25,279 nucleotides of DNA, from contig CM044491.1 in assembly GCA_024364805.1 (NCBI GenBank), positions 86,885,692-86,910,970 of the forward strand, given 5' to 3'. Below the pieces are notes generated by a model, which saw only the letters and a list, made by a program, of their open reading frames with translations, was not told the origin of the DNA and did no database searches. Shown in pieces: positions 1 through 9,985 of this stretch (within the stretch, counting starts at the first letter, position 1; each line of letters begins with the position of its first letter). Origin of the DNA: Euprymna scolopes (taxonomy: Eukaryota > Mollusca > Cephalopoda > Sepiida > Sepiolidae). A program made the translations under genes and the position numbers.

Positions 1-27
1 TATATATATATATATATATATATATAT
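1..27. repeat. (TA)n microsatellite
   Basis: A pure TA dinucleotide run reaches the left window edge, so its true length is unknown. It is followed by a short GTGTGAGTGTGGGTG stretch, the TG-flanked pattern also seen at other TA tracts in this window. Confidence 0.97.
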
Positions 28-2712
28 CAGTGTGAGTGTGGGTGTAACACAAAACGAATCAGTAACTTATTAAAACTTGGAAAATCATTATTTTCATCTT
101 CATTATTATGTCTTTATATGTTCGTATCCAAATACCATTCAAATAAATTACGTTCAACACCATCCCTGCATTTGTGTCCGATTATATGCTTTATCTCAAT
201 GAGATTTATTAAAAGTTTGTTTTTCGGTGTCACCTATTTTTCGGGATGGAAAGACAGTTACTCCTGTAAGATACGTCTAACTAAACGATTATCAATACGA
301 AGCGGGGTACTTCACTTGCGAACATAGCCATTCCTACAGAAGAGAAAAAGCTTGGCTCAGGCGGCTTATATTTTGTAGGGTACTCATTATTCGTAACTAT
401 TCCACGACTCTGCTAGTCATGCGCGAGATTGTGATTATGCAGTACCCTGACCCAAGCTTAGATTGTAATACGACACAACAACTTGCTTTCCCAGAATATT
501 GGATATAGAACAAAAAGCACGCAAAACTGCTGGGATTCTTCAATAAATTCCCGATTATGAGTTGCTCCATCTAGCAGAGCGAGAGCCTCGTATGTCCAAA
601 CATGTCACTATGTGTTGCGGGCGAGCGTAAACTCGTCGTCTCAGAGAGACCTGGTTTACAGAAATCGAGTAAAATTAAATTATCCGTTTTTCCTCTTGTA
701 ATTTCACTCTTTACACGATGTTTGTTATTTGGCTATGTGTTATGCGCAAAACCTTTCACGAATCCGCATATAAAAGATAAGTTTTTACATTTATGGGGCC
801 GGGACTAAACACCTGCCAAATCGAAGAATAATAAATATCTGATATTTAATGGTGAGGATGAACTTATACATATATAATAAACGATCGTTGCAGGCCTTAT
901 TAAAAATATAAACCTCAGTGGTGTAGCACCCACTAAAAAGATCAAATGTTACCTAGATGGCATATCCCTTGAACTAGAACTGGAGAATAATCTATTTAAA
1001 AACAACAATTATTTGGCCATGCATATAAATTATTTGACAGAATAAGCAAGATTTGAACAATTAATCTTGATGATAATGATGCAACGTACATTGCTTCAAT
1101 GAAGTAAAAAACTAAATGAAACGAAAAAATGCAAGGTGAATTTCTATTGATATTGTCAGAAGGTCCATGAACCACGTGACTTTACTATTTCAGATAACGT
1201 CGTATTAGTTTGTATATAAGGTAACTCAACATATATAATGGAATCAATTTGATTGTAGTCGATTATTCTGGTAAGCTACAATAATATATGCGCATGAGGC
1301 AAGCCTCTCTTTCGCAACTATTGTGTAAATGTAGCAAAATCTCTCTTTTTAATCGGATTTTACCTTTGATTATATTCAAGCAAAATCTCTTAAAAATAGA
1401 TCGATTTGATTGGCCTATGTTTGTCTATTTGAATTTCCTTCATTTTGGTTTTGAAGTGAATGTGGTAAAAGGTTTAGTTTTGCATAATGTCTGACATGTC
1501 ATTGAATCTTGTGTCTTTCCATGCATATATGGTGGACTGCCTGTGAAAGTAGAAGACAAAATGCATGACTGACTTATATCTCTTCCTTGACCAGTTTTAT
1601 ATATATGAGCGTTTATATGTATATGAAGGATTCTACACTTAGCTTTCTTTGACAAGTTTTGATATATAAAATATCTACTGCAAACTGATGGAAAAGATTT
1701 TCACTTCTGTGAAGATGATTGAAGGGATTGTCTCTGATCATAAAATGGTACGCATAAGAATTCATACATGAAACATGTTTTGTAGTATTTACAAACTCTG
1801 GAATCTTCAAATAGTATCTATTATTTCCATACATTAATAGTAGGATATATTAGAGGCTGTCATAAGGTGTGTGAGTTTCACATACACGTTTCAGCATGTT
1901 ATCTCTTGAATCAATAATTATGTTTCTAATCTGTTGATGAACTTTTCCCCATAGCTAATTAACGTCAAATGGCGTGTTTATCAAACAAAACATAACTCTA
2001 ACGACAGTGATTACAGAACAAATATTTTAATAACAAAAACAAAATTACACATCTATTAAAAATGATTTTGAGTCAAGCGAGATGTGATGAAAAGACTATC
2101 AGCAAAAGTTATTTTCTTTTCTATTTGTTAATCATTTTTACTTAAAAATAAATTTTAATTCAATCAATCAAACTATAAAAAATCAGAAGATGAAAGGTAG
2201 GAAATTACGGTGATGTAGGAAACATTTCATTATAACTCATGTTTCTGACTCGGAGAGAAATGATCAGTGTACTTAACTTATTTTACTTATTAATTTGGAT
2301 AATTTCTTTTAATTTCCTCAAAATACAGCAGAATTGGCTCCTGTACTTGTAGCCCCCGTTTCCAGGAAATATGTTATCACTAGCGTCCTCGTTTGAAAAA
2401 AAAACTGAGCAAAATATTGCTTGTCCTCTTTGGAACTGGTTAATATAAGTGCGTTCACAACGTTGATTGTGTTCTTCTATTCGGATTAGAGTGTTATATC
2501 AATGGATTTATCTTACGAAATCAGTCTTTAAAAAAACAAACTACGCTTAATTTCATACCAGACAGTTTTAACATGTTTCATTCAGCAACCTCAATTTGTT
2601 CAGCGATATAGTGGGCTCGATAAACGATAGAGATATGACCTATTGTGCATGCAAAATCTCAGTTAGATTAGACAATTTAATGTGGGTCACGGACATTACT
2701 TAACAAATGCCT

Positions 2713-2713
<1 letters not shown>
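28..2713. other. AT-rich DNA, no gene seen
   Basis: I see no supportable gene here. Open frames are all under about 75 codons, lack recognisable motifs and have no codon-like bias. No tRNA-like A/B box pair, terminal inverted repeat or retroelement motif stood out on either strand. It could be intergenic or intronic. Confidence 0.6.
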
Positions 2714-2785
<72 letters not shown>

Positions 2786-2795
2786 GTGTGTGTGT
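2714..2795. repeat. (GT)n-(TA)30-(GT)n compound microsatellite
   Basis: A short GT run (2714-2720) leads into about 30 TA units (2721-2780), then another GT run (about 2784-2794). The symmetrical GT-TA-GT order suggests that the TA core grew inside an older TG tract. The 80-codon open frame across it is just the repeat read as Tyr-Ile and is not a gene. Confidence 0.97.
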
Positions 2796-3529
2796 TTACT
2801 TACAATTCAAATATATTATGTATATGTGTATGAGGGTGTTCAGATGACATACTTGTTTAAGACATCGACGGTCATTATTTTTTCTAACAGCATGTGTGAT
2901 TTGATGCCATTCATGATTTTCTAAGCGGATTACTCACAGTGGTTTTCAATTACATTCTTTGAAATGATTTAAGCAGTCAGTTGAATATATGGCCTTTAAT
3001 TATAACGCAGGTCTTCTGCCCTCTGACAGGTCTTATTATTAATACCGCAGGGTGTCCACAAACTCAGCACTTAGGGTGGAGCTTACATCTTGAACGGGTG
3101 ACAGGTTGTACTGTGTTACATTTGACTAACGTCAGGATCACAATTTCTTTTTATCATTGAAATTTCCTTTGTATTCAAAGAAACGTTTATTTCATTTGTA
3201 TAAGTATATGTTTCTCGGCCTTCACTAGTGCCGAGATAAGTGTGTTGGATTTCTGACATGAAAAAACTGTTTAAGATTTTAACATGATAGCTATGCCCTT
3301 TAGAAACGTCGACGGTTACCTAAGCTAGTTTGTTTTCTGAAGAAGTATTTCAATCCTTATTCATGCGATGCTAAAAAATGATTGATTTTCTGCCTAAGTA
3401 ATCAGTCCCAAGTAAATAATTCCGTATTCCTATCTATCTAATACATCATCTTCTAAATTCTGGACACCCAGAATTGTTTTCTCTGTTGGATTATTTGATT
3501 GATTTCTACTTTCTATTCGATGCGTTGTT
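2796..3529. other. AT-rich DNA, no gene seen
   Basis: No coding or known repeat signal is recognised. One small perfect stem, TCTCGGC (3213-3219) with GCCGAGA (3230-3236) around a 10-nt loop, is too short to call a functional RNA. The part near 3020-3120 is a little richer in G and C, but I cannot assign it. Confidence 0.5.
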
Positions 3530-3780
3530 GGCGAGGGTCATTCTTGATTGACTGACCTTTTCGCTTTCTATTGAAGTTTTTCAATGAAGCTGTCTATAAG
3601 GTCTCCAGGGATCAGCTAGTCTTGGTATTCGAGGTCGACTCCTTTGATGAGAACAACGCGAACTGTCCTTTTTATTTGTTGGGCTTAGACCAACAGTTGG
3701 AAATTATCTCGCACTTTATGGGTGACAATCAAACCACGAGTTTTATGAGGCTGATACATTTAAATGTTCGAAATTAACTT
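3530..3780. other. Unassigned GC-richer block, possible decayed repeat
   Basis: This 250-bp patch is richer in G and C than its surroundings and less repetitive. The plus strand has a 68-codon open frame (3571-3777) with acidic stretches such as FEVDSFDEN. The minus strand also reads protein-like (for example VRVVLIKGVDLEY), though interrupted. I recognise neither as a family. The composition suggests a fossil of a mobile element rather than a host exon, since no clear splice context or upstream coding is visible. Which strand was coding, if any, is undecided. Confidence 0.25.
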
Positions 3781-4348
3781 GGCTTGGCTGAAAAACGTAA
3801 AATATATGAGTTTATCAAAATAAATAAAATATACATACCTCTGAATATGCATTGCACTTTCCGTGCAAATATTGCAAAATTTATTAATTTAGTGTGTGTC
3901 ATTTACAATTTGATGCATTCGTTTACTTTGTAGCTAACATAAAAAAGTAGGAAAATGTACCTCTCGACAGTTGATTAAAACTTAGTTTCCAAATTCTGGG
4001 TTGAAAAACTCCCAATATCTTGCATCACTGCCACAGTGAAGTTAGACGAGAAACACACTGTATAGCAATCCGAATTTAAGAAGCTCAATATAATTACAGA
4101 GCAATATAGTGAATGAATGACAAAAGTATATATTTAAAGCTAATAAAGTTAACCATCTTAAAATGTATTCCTTTAATTCAGTGGATATTTACAATTCTTG
4201 CACAAACTCAACTACTTTAATATTATAACAATTAGTAAATCTATGTTGCTTTTATTTATCAAAATAAATTCATTTTGATGGATTGATTGTTGCTATTTCT
4301 TCTGATGAGCTAAGGACAAATAAGATTCATTAACTGATATAATAATTA
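3781..4348. other. AT-rich DNA, no gene seen
   Basis: Very AT-rich sequence leading up to the Penelope-like foldback. I found no motif, open frame or repeat boundary that can be supported. Confidence 0.5.
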
Positions 4349-5267
4349 ATGAAATGTTAAATTTTCGAAAAGACCGCAAATGGAAAATTTTATATCCGTT
4401 AGAATATGTTTGTAAACGCTTAATTTAAAATTAAGCAAATATTTAAAAAAGGGAGAGACAATCTTATTTTCTCTAATAGTGTGTATTCTATTTATGTTAT
4501 ACTCTATTTTGAACTCATTGAATTTAGTATTTGATAATTTATTTATTTATTGAAATGTATAAATATAGTATAGGTTAAGTTTAAATATATATTTAAATAA
4601 TATACGATAATGGTATATATATCAGATAAACTAATACTACTAATAATAATGATTATCAATTTTTTTTATTAATAAGGGTATCAAGTTAAACTTAAATTTT
4701 AAGATTGAATATTAATAAGTAACATTTTAATGACTTATGGTGATTTATATTTGTTAAATTTAAACCAACGTTTATGACTGCATGCGGAAATTAATTCCTT
4801 TCTTGAATTTAGGAGGGTGGTTCTATTTTTAATATCGTCATATTTTTTAATCTTTAGGGTCTCTTGTGTACAAATGCACATAATCTATCTCCTGGTGTAT
4901 ATGCTTTATATGATCCTATTATTTGCCATTTCAAATGGAATGAAATATTCTTATCTTTGAGTCACCAAATATGCTTAGATAGGGTGGTTTGGTTGAACAG
5001 GAAGTGTTTTTTAAAGGAATGTTTATCGGGTTAAAATTCTATGCTTAATAAATCCAGATGTTGAACCAAAGTAGATGTCGTCTTGTTTAATGTAATTATT
5101 TTCAGGTAGATTAGGGGTTGCGTTGGTATATGGTGGTTTGGTTTACAAACCATTGATTGGTAGATTGGTTAAAGTTGGTGTAGTTATTTAATTGGGTGGT
5201 CGACTTATGGTGACTGTTAAATTCACTTAGATTTCGGGTGTGTGATACTGTGCAGCTATAGACTACA
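4349..5267 (-). mobile_element. Penelope-like element, left copy, 5'-truncated and broken
   Basis: Penelope-like elements encode a reverse transcriptase followed by a C-terminal GIY-YIG endonuclease. This copy keeps only the endonuclease end and the 3' non-coding region, read on the minus strand. Its coding remnant lies at about 5085-4855 and matches the right copy's IYFGSTSG...LSKHIW region. It is degenerate, with several breaks, and no long open frame remains. The 3' region (4349-4855) is very AT-rich and contains a near-palindrome around 4418-4434. The reverse transcriptase is absent. Family assignment comes mainly from the better-kept right copy. Confidence 0.8.
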
Positions 5268-5344
5268 TGTCAAACCTTTATCAAAAATAATTATTTCTAA
5301 CAATAAAAAAAAATTATAAGATACAAAATACAAATATACAAACT

Positions 5345-6339
5345 ATAGCAGGCTGTAACTGTAGAAGAAAAAATAGATGTCCTCTGCAAAATGAAAAAAT
5401 GTTGTGTATATCTGCACAGTATCACACACCCCAAATTTAAATGAATTTAACAGCAACAATAACTCGACCACCCAATTAAATAACTACACCAACTTTAACT
5501 AATCTACCAATCAAATACAGACCAAACCACCACATACCAATGCAACCCTAAATCTACCTGAAAATAATTGCATTAAACAAGACGCAATCTACTTTGGTTC
5601 AACATCTGGACTTATTAAGCATAGAATTTCAACCCATAAACATTCCTTTAAAACCCACTCCCTGTTGAACCAAACCAATCTATCCAAGCATATTTGGCGA
5701 CTCAAAAATGAGAATATTCCATTCCATTTGATATGGCAAATAATAGGATCATATAAAGCATATACACCAGGAGATAGATTATGTGCACTTGTACACAAGA
5801 GACCCTAAAGATTTAAAAATATGACGATATCAAACATAGAAACGCTCTCTTAAATTCAAGAGAGGAACTTATTTCCGCATGCAGTCATAAATGTTGGTTT
5901 AAATTTAACAAATATAAACCACCATCAGTCATTAAAATGTTACTTATTAATATTCAATCTTAAAATTTAAGTTTAACTTGATACCCTTATTAATAAAAAA
6001 TTTGGATCATCAATATTATTATTAATATTAGTTTATCTGATATATGTACCATTATTGTATATTATTAAAATATATGTTTAACCTTAACCTATACTATATT
6101 AACTAATTTCAATAAATAAATAAATTATTAAATACTAAATTCAATGAGTTCAAAATAGATTATAACATAAATAGAATAAACACTAATTATCTCCCTTTCA
6201 TTGTTTTATCACAGAAATAAGATTATCTCCCATTTTTCTTTTAAAAGTATTCGCTTAATTTTAAATTAAGAGGTTACAAACATATTCTAACAGATATAAA
6301 ATTTTCCATTTACGTTCTTTTTGAAAATTCAACATTCAT
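5345..6339 (+). mobile_element. Penelope-like element, right copy, 5'-truncated and broken
   Basis: This copy starts just upstream of a Cys-rich motif, AGCNCRRKNRCPLQ (about 5348-5389), which matches the CNC...CPL signature lying between reverse transcriptase and endonuclease in Penelope-like proteins. A readable GIY-YIG endonuclease tail follows (5503-5808), then about 530 bp of AT-rich 3' non-coding sequence ending near 6339. The reverse transcriptase domain is missing, so this is a 5'-truncated insertion. The coding part is broken in a few places. It reaches slightly further upstream than the left copy, so the pair is not a perfect palindrome. Confidence 0.85.
5503..5808 (+). pseudogene. 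GIY-YIG endonuclease remnant of a Penelope-like element
   Basis: This is an uninterrupted 101-codon stretch ending at a stop at 5806-5808. The GIY-YIG core is at residues 29-36 (IYFGSTSG). It is followed by the conserved KHR, the H..SF spacing (about residues 45-49), LSKHIW (60-65) and a C-terminal IPFHLIWQI-type strand. The end, LCALVHKRP, resembles the Cys-containing tail of these endonucleases. In the family this domain nicks the target DNA for integration. There is no start codon of its own, since it is normally the C-terminus of a long reverse transcriptase protein, so it is a fossil fragment and not a gene. The frame also holds the reverse-strand shadow open frame at 5589-5798. Confidence 0.8.
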
Positions 6340-6429
6340 GCGTTTATAAGCTACAATGAACAACCAAATGAATGCTTTGACGATAATTACGGTTTTGAAA
6401 AGGCGAAGAATTAAAAGGTAAATAAATGA

Positions 6430-6532
6430 ATATATATATATATATATATGCATATATATATATATATGTATGTATGTATGTATATGTATATATATATGTA
6501 TGTATGTGTGGGCATATGTATATATATATAAT
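6430..6532. repeat. (TA)n/(TATG)n microsatellite
   Basis: TA runs are interrupted by TG and CA steps and by TATG/TGTA tetranucleotide units, spanning about 100 bp. It lies about 90 bp outside the 3' end of the right Penelope-like copy. Confidence 0.95.
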
Positions 6533-7087
6533 TCTTAGCTTTTCTTAAAATTATATAATTATAATCTTATATCTAAACCAAATTCAGATTTATAATTTTA
6601 TTCTATTTTTATTTTTTATCCTAAACCCATATTAATTTGCTTATCAAGTAAATATTTTCTTTATTTTATTTTTTCCAGATACATCTGCCTTACTTAAAAA
6701 TCTAGGTTTATTTATGGTGTATTTTATATATATTAAAAAAAAAAAACAATATTGTTATGATGAGGAGACTTTGTTTAAAAAATACTATATGTCAAAATTA
6801 TTGTCTGTGGCTTAATGTCTATCACAAAACGATCGTACAAATTATTGTTTTTGTTGTTGTTCCTTCTTATGAAACAGATTTTTAATTTTTAATTCTAATT
6901 TGAATTTTAAATTGTCAATCACATTACTAAATATTAAAGTAGCTCTAAGATATTTGCTTATCGAGCTTATTATATATCTGAATTACAACGAGCACTGTTC
7001 TTTGCTTGTATTTTAATTAAATTAGTATTTTTACTATCACATTAAAATACTCTCTGCTCTTTAGACTACTGTTCTAATCCTCTTTAA

Positions 7088-7090
<3 letters not shown>
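6533..7090. other. AT-rich DNA, no gene seen
   Basis: Very AT-rich sequence with homopolymer runs of A and T. No motif or open frame of note. Confidence 0.5.

Positions 7091-7174
<84 letters not shown>
7091..7174. repeat. (TA)42 microsatellite
   Basis: This is a pure, uninterrupted TA tract of about 84 bp, the longest perfect one in the window. It directly abuts the GC-richer motif at 7175. Confidence 0.98.
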
Positions 7175-7177
<3 letters not shown>

Positions 7178-7642
7178 GCAAACCCGCCTGGCATTGTCCG
7201 GCTGTAAAATACGCTTAAATAAATTACTTTGATACATTTCGTATTTATTAATTTATTATTTTGGACCCCATATATAGTAATGAGTTAAGAGTTATAAAAA
7301 TGACTTGTGCGACACCACCGAGAAATGAAACCAAAATATTTAATTACGATTTAATTTTTGCTTTTACTTTAATCCCTGACCTATGAAGGCATGTTTTCAG
7401 CAAAGTTAAAAATTAAAACATGAACCAAATAGCTATAAAATAACGCATGCATTTTCCTAATGCCTCGTTCGACCTTCACCTGGCAAATTTCCTTTTTTCT
7501 TATTTTCACAATCTTCCACCGATTTTACTCGGTTAAACCCAAATATAAAGCTTCGCATGGGTTTAAACGCCCTATATATACAATTTGATGTTTGTAGACA
7601 AAAAGCAGATAGAGGAGTTTGTAGGGAAAATTTTTTAAACAA
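7175..7642. other. Possible repeat edge followed by unassigned AT-rich DNA
   Basis: Right after the TA tract comes ATAGCAAACCCGCCTGGC followed by ATTGTCCGGCTG (about 7175-7206), a GC-rich island in AT-rich surroundings. It resembles a sequence that recurs at one edge of dispersed retroelement-like repeats in several invertebrate genomes. This is from memory and unverified. The rest, to 7642, holds no gene that I can see. Confidence 0.3.
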
Positions 7643-7643
7643 A

Positions 7644-7681
<38 letters not shown>

Positions 7682-7690
7682 CATACATAC
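7643..7690. repeat. (TA)n-(CATA)n microsatellite
   Basis: A TA run passes into ACATACATACATAC units at 7677-7690. Overlapping open frames on both strands here are repeat-driven (Tyr/Ile/His runs) and are not genes. Confidence 0.95.
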
Positions 7691-8170
7691 GCATAAAATG
7701 TATGTATGGAAAGAGATTTATGTTTACTATAAACTTTTTATGCAAATATTACGCAAGTATAAATCATGTAGAATATTTGCAAAGAATATAATCATACGTA
7801 ATTGTTAACCAAAGCTGATCAGTTAATGAGAAAACTTTAAAGTTAAGTTTTTTTCTTTTGCTCTCACATTGATATTAAAATAATATCTGTCTTGTTTAAA
7901 AATTATTAAAACGAAATTCTTAATATACCTAGCCATGAATATTGGAAGGACTAAATAATGTTTTAATAATTTCCATATTAAAAAAAATCGAACTTTAATC
8001 AATTACTCATTCAATCAGTCTGTTTTGTATGGGCGTTTTGGTTTTATTTAACTGTGGCGCTGAGGCATATTTCCTACATATTGCATAATTAGATATAATT
8101 TAGCATGCAAAAATTCTAACACATGCAAATGTATTTAATTATTTTTTCACCCCAAAAGAATTGCTTTACA
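7691..8170. other. AT-rich DNA, no gene seen
   Basis: No supportable coding or repeat signal. Confidence 0.5.
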
Positions 8171-8260
8171 CGATCAAGTAAGCCTCAATTATTTTTGTAA
8201 AGCAATGGAGATTACTAGGAATACGTACTCCCACTCAATATCTAATGAATGTTAACATAT
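8171..8260 (+). repeat. Dispersed direct repeat, copy A
   Basis: About 90 bp closely match 9889-9985 in the same orientation. Both hold GTAAGC, then TTATTTTTGTAAA, CAATGGAGATTAC, TAGGAAT, CGTACTC and CACTCAATATC in that order. I do not recognise the family. It could be a SINE fragment, a small DNA-element remnant, or the ends of a decayed larger element spanning the 1.6 kb between the copies. Confidence 0.75.
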
Positions 8261-9888
8261 TTTGCAAGTATCCGATACATTTAATCTCCTAATTTCATCA
8301 GATCAATCTTTTCTAATTTTGGAATCGTTATGTTGATCCTATACTGGATTTCACACACCTTTATAAATCTTTTTATCAATATATTTTGTTCTTGTATGCA
8401 TGCCTGGTAAAAACTGTGAATTAGGGTGAATTTTTTTTGTGATCCTCTCAAACACAGAAGACTTCCAACTTAGAACAATGCATTCATCCGTTGCGCATAG
8501 TCTATGAATTCTGTATATGATTGATGATTGAAAAGGTCAATTTTTCTTTCACTCTTACAGATATATTCATTCAGACGAATGTTATTTCAATAAAATAAAA
8601 CTAGAATCTGAATTGGCTACATATAATATTAGTCAATACTTGCTTTATAGTGTGCAAGACCTCTAAACATTACGATCGTGAATTATGGCTATTGGTAAGA
8701 AATCCCACACGTAACAATCGAAGGCACTATAGAGATATGGGTATTTCAGCCATATTTGGCCGATGATCAACTACTTAACCTTAACACAGACACTTGACAC
8801 GCCGCTTCTCTTTTCACGTGACTAACACTTCCATTTTATCGCTAAATAATGCTTGAGAGCTGTAATTAAACTCAGTTATTGAGCTGATTTAGTGTTGTCC
8901 CCTATAAATGTTAGCGGGGTTCTTTGCTCGATAAGAAACACCATAGGTTGTTGGGCTAAATTTGTACGCAAAACAAGCCAATATGACCCGCTTAAGAACA
9001 TAATTAACGTTGAGATCGAAGTAGCTCATTGTTCTGTTTAGTCTAGGGAGGTCATCACGTAGGAATTATTTTCTCAATATGAAATAAGAATTGATTTATC
9101 GCCGATCAACTGTGAGATTGCTAATAGAGAAATTTGACGGGGTTGATTATGGCCAAGATTTGCACACAAGCAGAATACCCCTTTTTTGTGTGAGCTTACG
9201 TTGTTTCATTGAGAGGCAGTTCAATCTACAAGTACTTAGTATATTCACATATACAGGGGGATAATAGTCATCTACATAAAACTGCTGTACTCCATTTCAT
9301 TTACAAATCTCAGAAAGTAAATGGGTCACATCTTATGTAGCCATAAGGAGCACTCTAGGATAAGGGTAAAATAGACTTGCAGTTAAACGATTAACACATT
9401 CGCAAGATGCTTGCTATAAAATGAGTAATATTGGCGCACGATTATTTAAAAGACATTTATGAACCAAAGGTAAAACTCGCACAGTTTTTACTAATATAAA
9501 ATTTGACGATTTGTTGTAATTGGCTAAAAAGCAAACTCCTAGTATTTTATTCCATAGAGGAGTTGTTCTTAGAAAACAAGTGTGTTCACGGTTTTGGTGC
9601 AGAGAGTGAACACTCTTATATTTTTGCTTGTTGATATATTAGTTCGTGCTGTGAATCGTTTTTTTTCTGCGAATTAAGAGGATAGAGCTCTGTCAAACAC
9701 CCATATTTAACATAACGCGGGAGGAGCTAGCATTATTCTTTTCTCTATGAAGAGTTTGCAAAATATCGTCGTGTAACATATATTGCTATATTAAGAAGGC
9801 AAAGCAAGGAAGGTATACTCAGCACTTCATCACAATATTTGTAATGACTTTAATCATTGTTAAATACATAGTTATGGCTGGTAATATA
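8261..9888. other. Unassigned DNA between the two direct-repeat copies
   Basis: No gene or recognised element. Parts (about 8640-9240) are less AT-rich than their surroundings, but without protein-like frames. A small perfect stem pairs GTGTTCAC (9592-9599) with GTGAACAC (9606-9613), which is too short for a functional call. Confidence 0.45.
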
Positions 9889-9985
9889 CCATCAGGTAAG
9901 CGTCAGTTATTTTTGTAAAACAATGGAGATTACAGGAAGTCTAGGAATCCGTACTCTCACTCAATATCCAATAAAGGCCAAAATA
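9889..9985 (+). repeat. Dispersed direct repeat, copy B
   Basis: This is the second copy of the repeat at 8171-8260, same orientation, with about 7-8 extra bases around AGGAAGTCTAGGA. Identity is high through the shared blocks and fades at both ends, so the true borders are approximate. Confidence 0.75.

Larger units (their letters stand above)
4349..6339. repeat. Long inverted repeat made of two Penelope-like copies, head to head
   Basis: The left arm (4349 to about 5267) is the reverse complement of the right arm (about 5408-6339), roughly 90% alike by eye, with small indels. The outer ends match to within a few bases (ATGAAATGTT at 4349; AACATTCAT ending at 6339). The loop between the arms is about 140 bp: 5268-5344 has no match, and 5345-5407 belongs only to the right copy. 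Because both arms carry the 3' part of a Penelope-like element, with the truncated 5' ends inside and the 3' ends outside, the unit is an inverted head-to-head pair. Such partial and inverted arrangements are known for this retroelement class. A transcript across it could fold into a long hairpin. Confidence 0.88.

Noticed and set aside
352-372. A word resembling a tRNA A box (TTGGCTCAGGCGG).
   Set aside because: No B box (GGTTCGANTCC-like) at a suitable distance and no cloverleaf, so neither a tRNA nor a tRNA-derived SINE can be supported.
4349-6339. Reading the foldback as a DNA transposon with long terminal inverted repeats.
   Set aside because: The arms themselves encode the Penelope-like endonuclease tail and 3' region, and there is no transposase between them, so an inverted retroelement pair explains it better.
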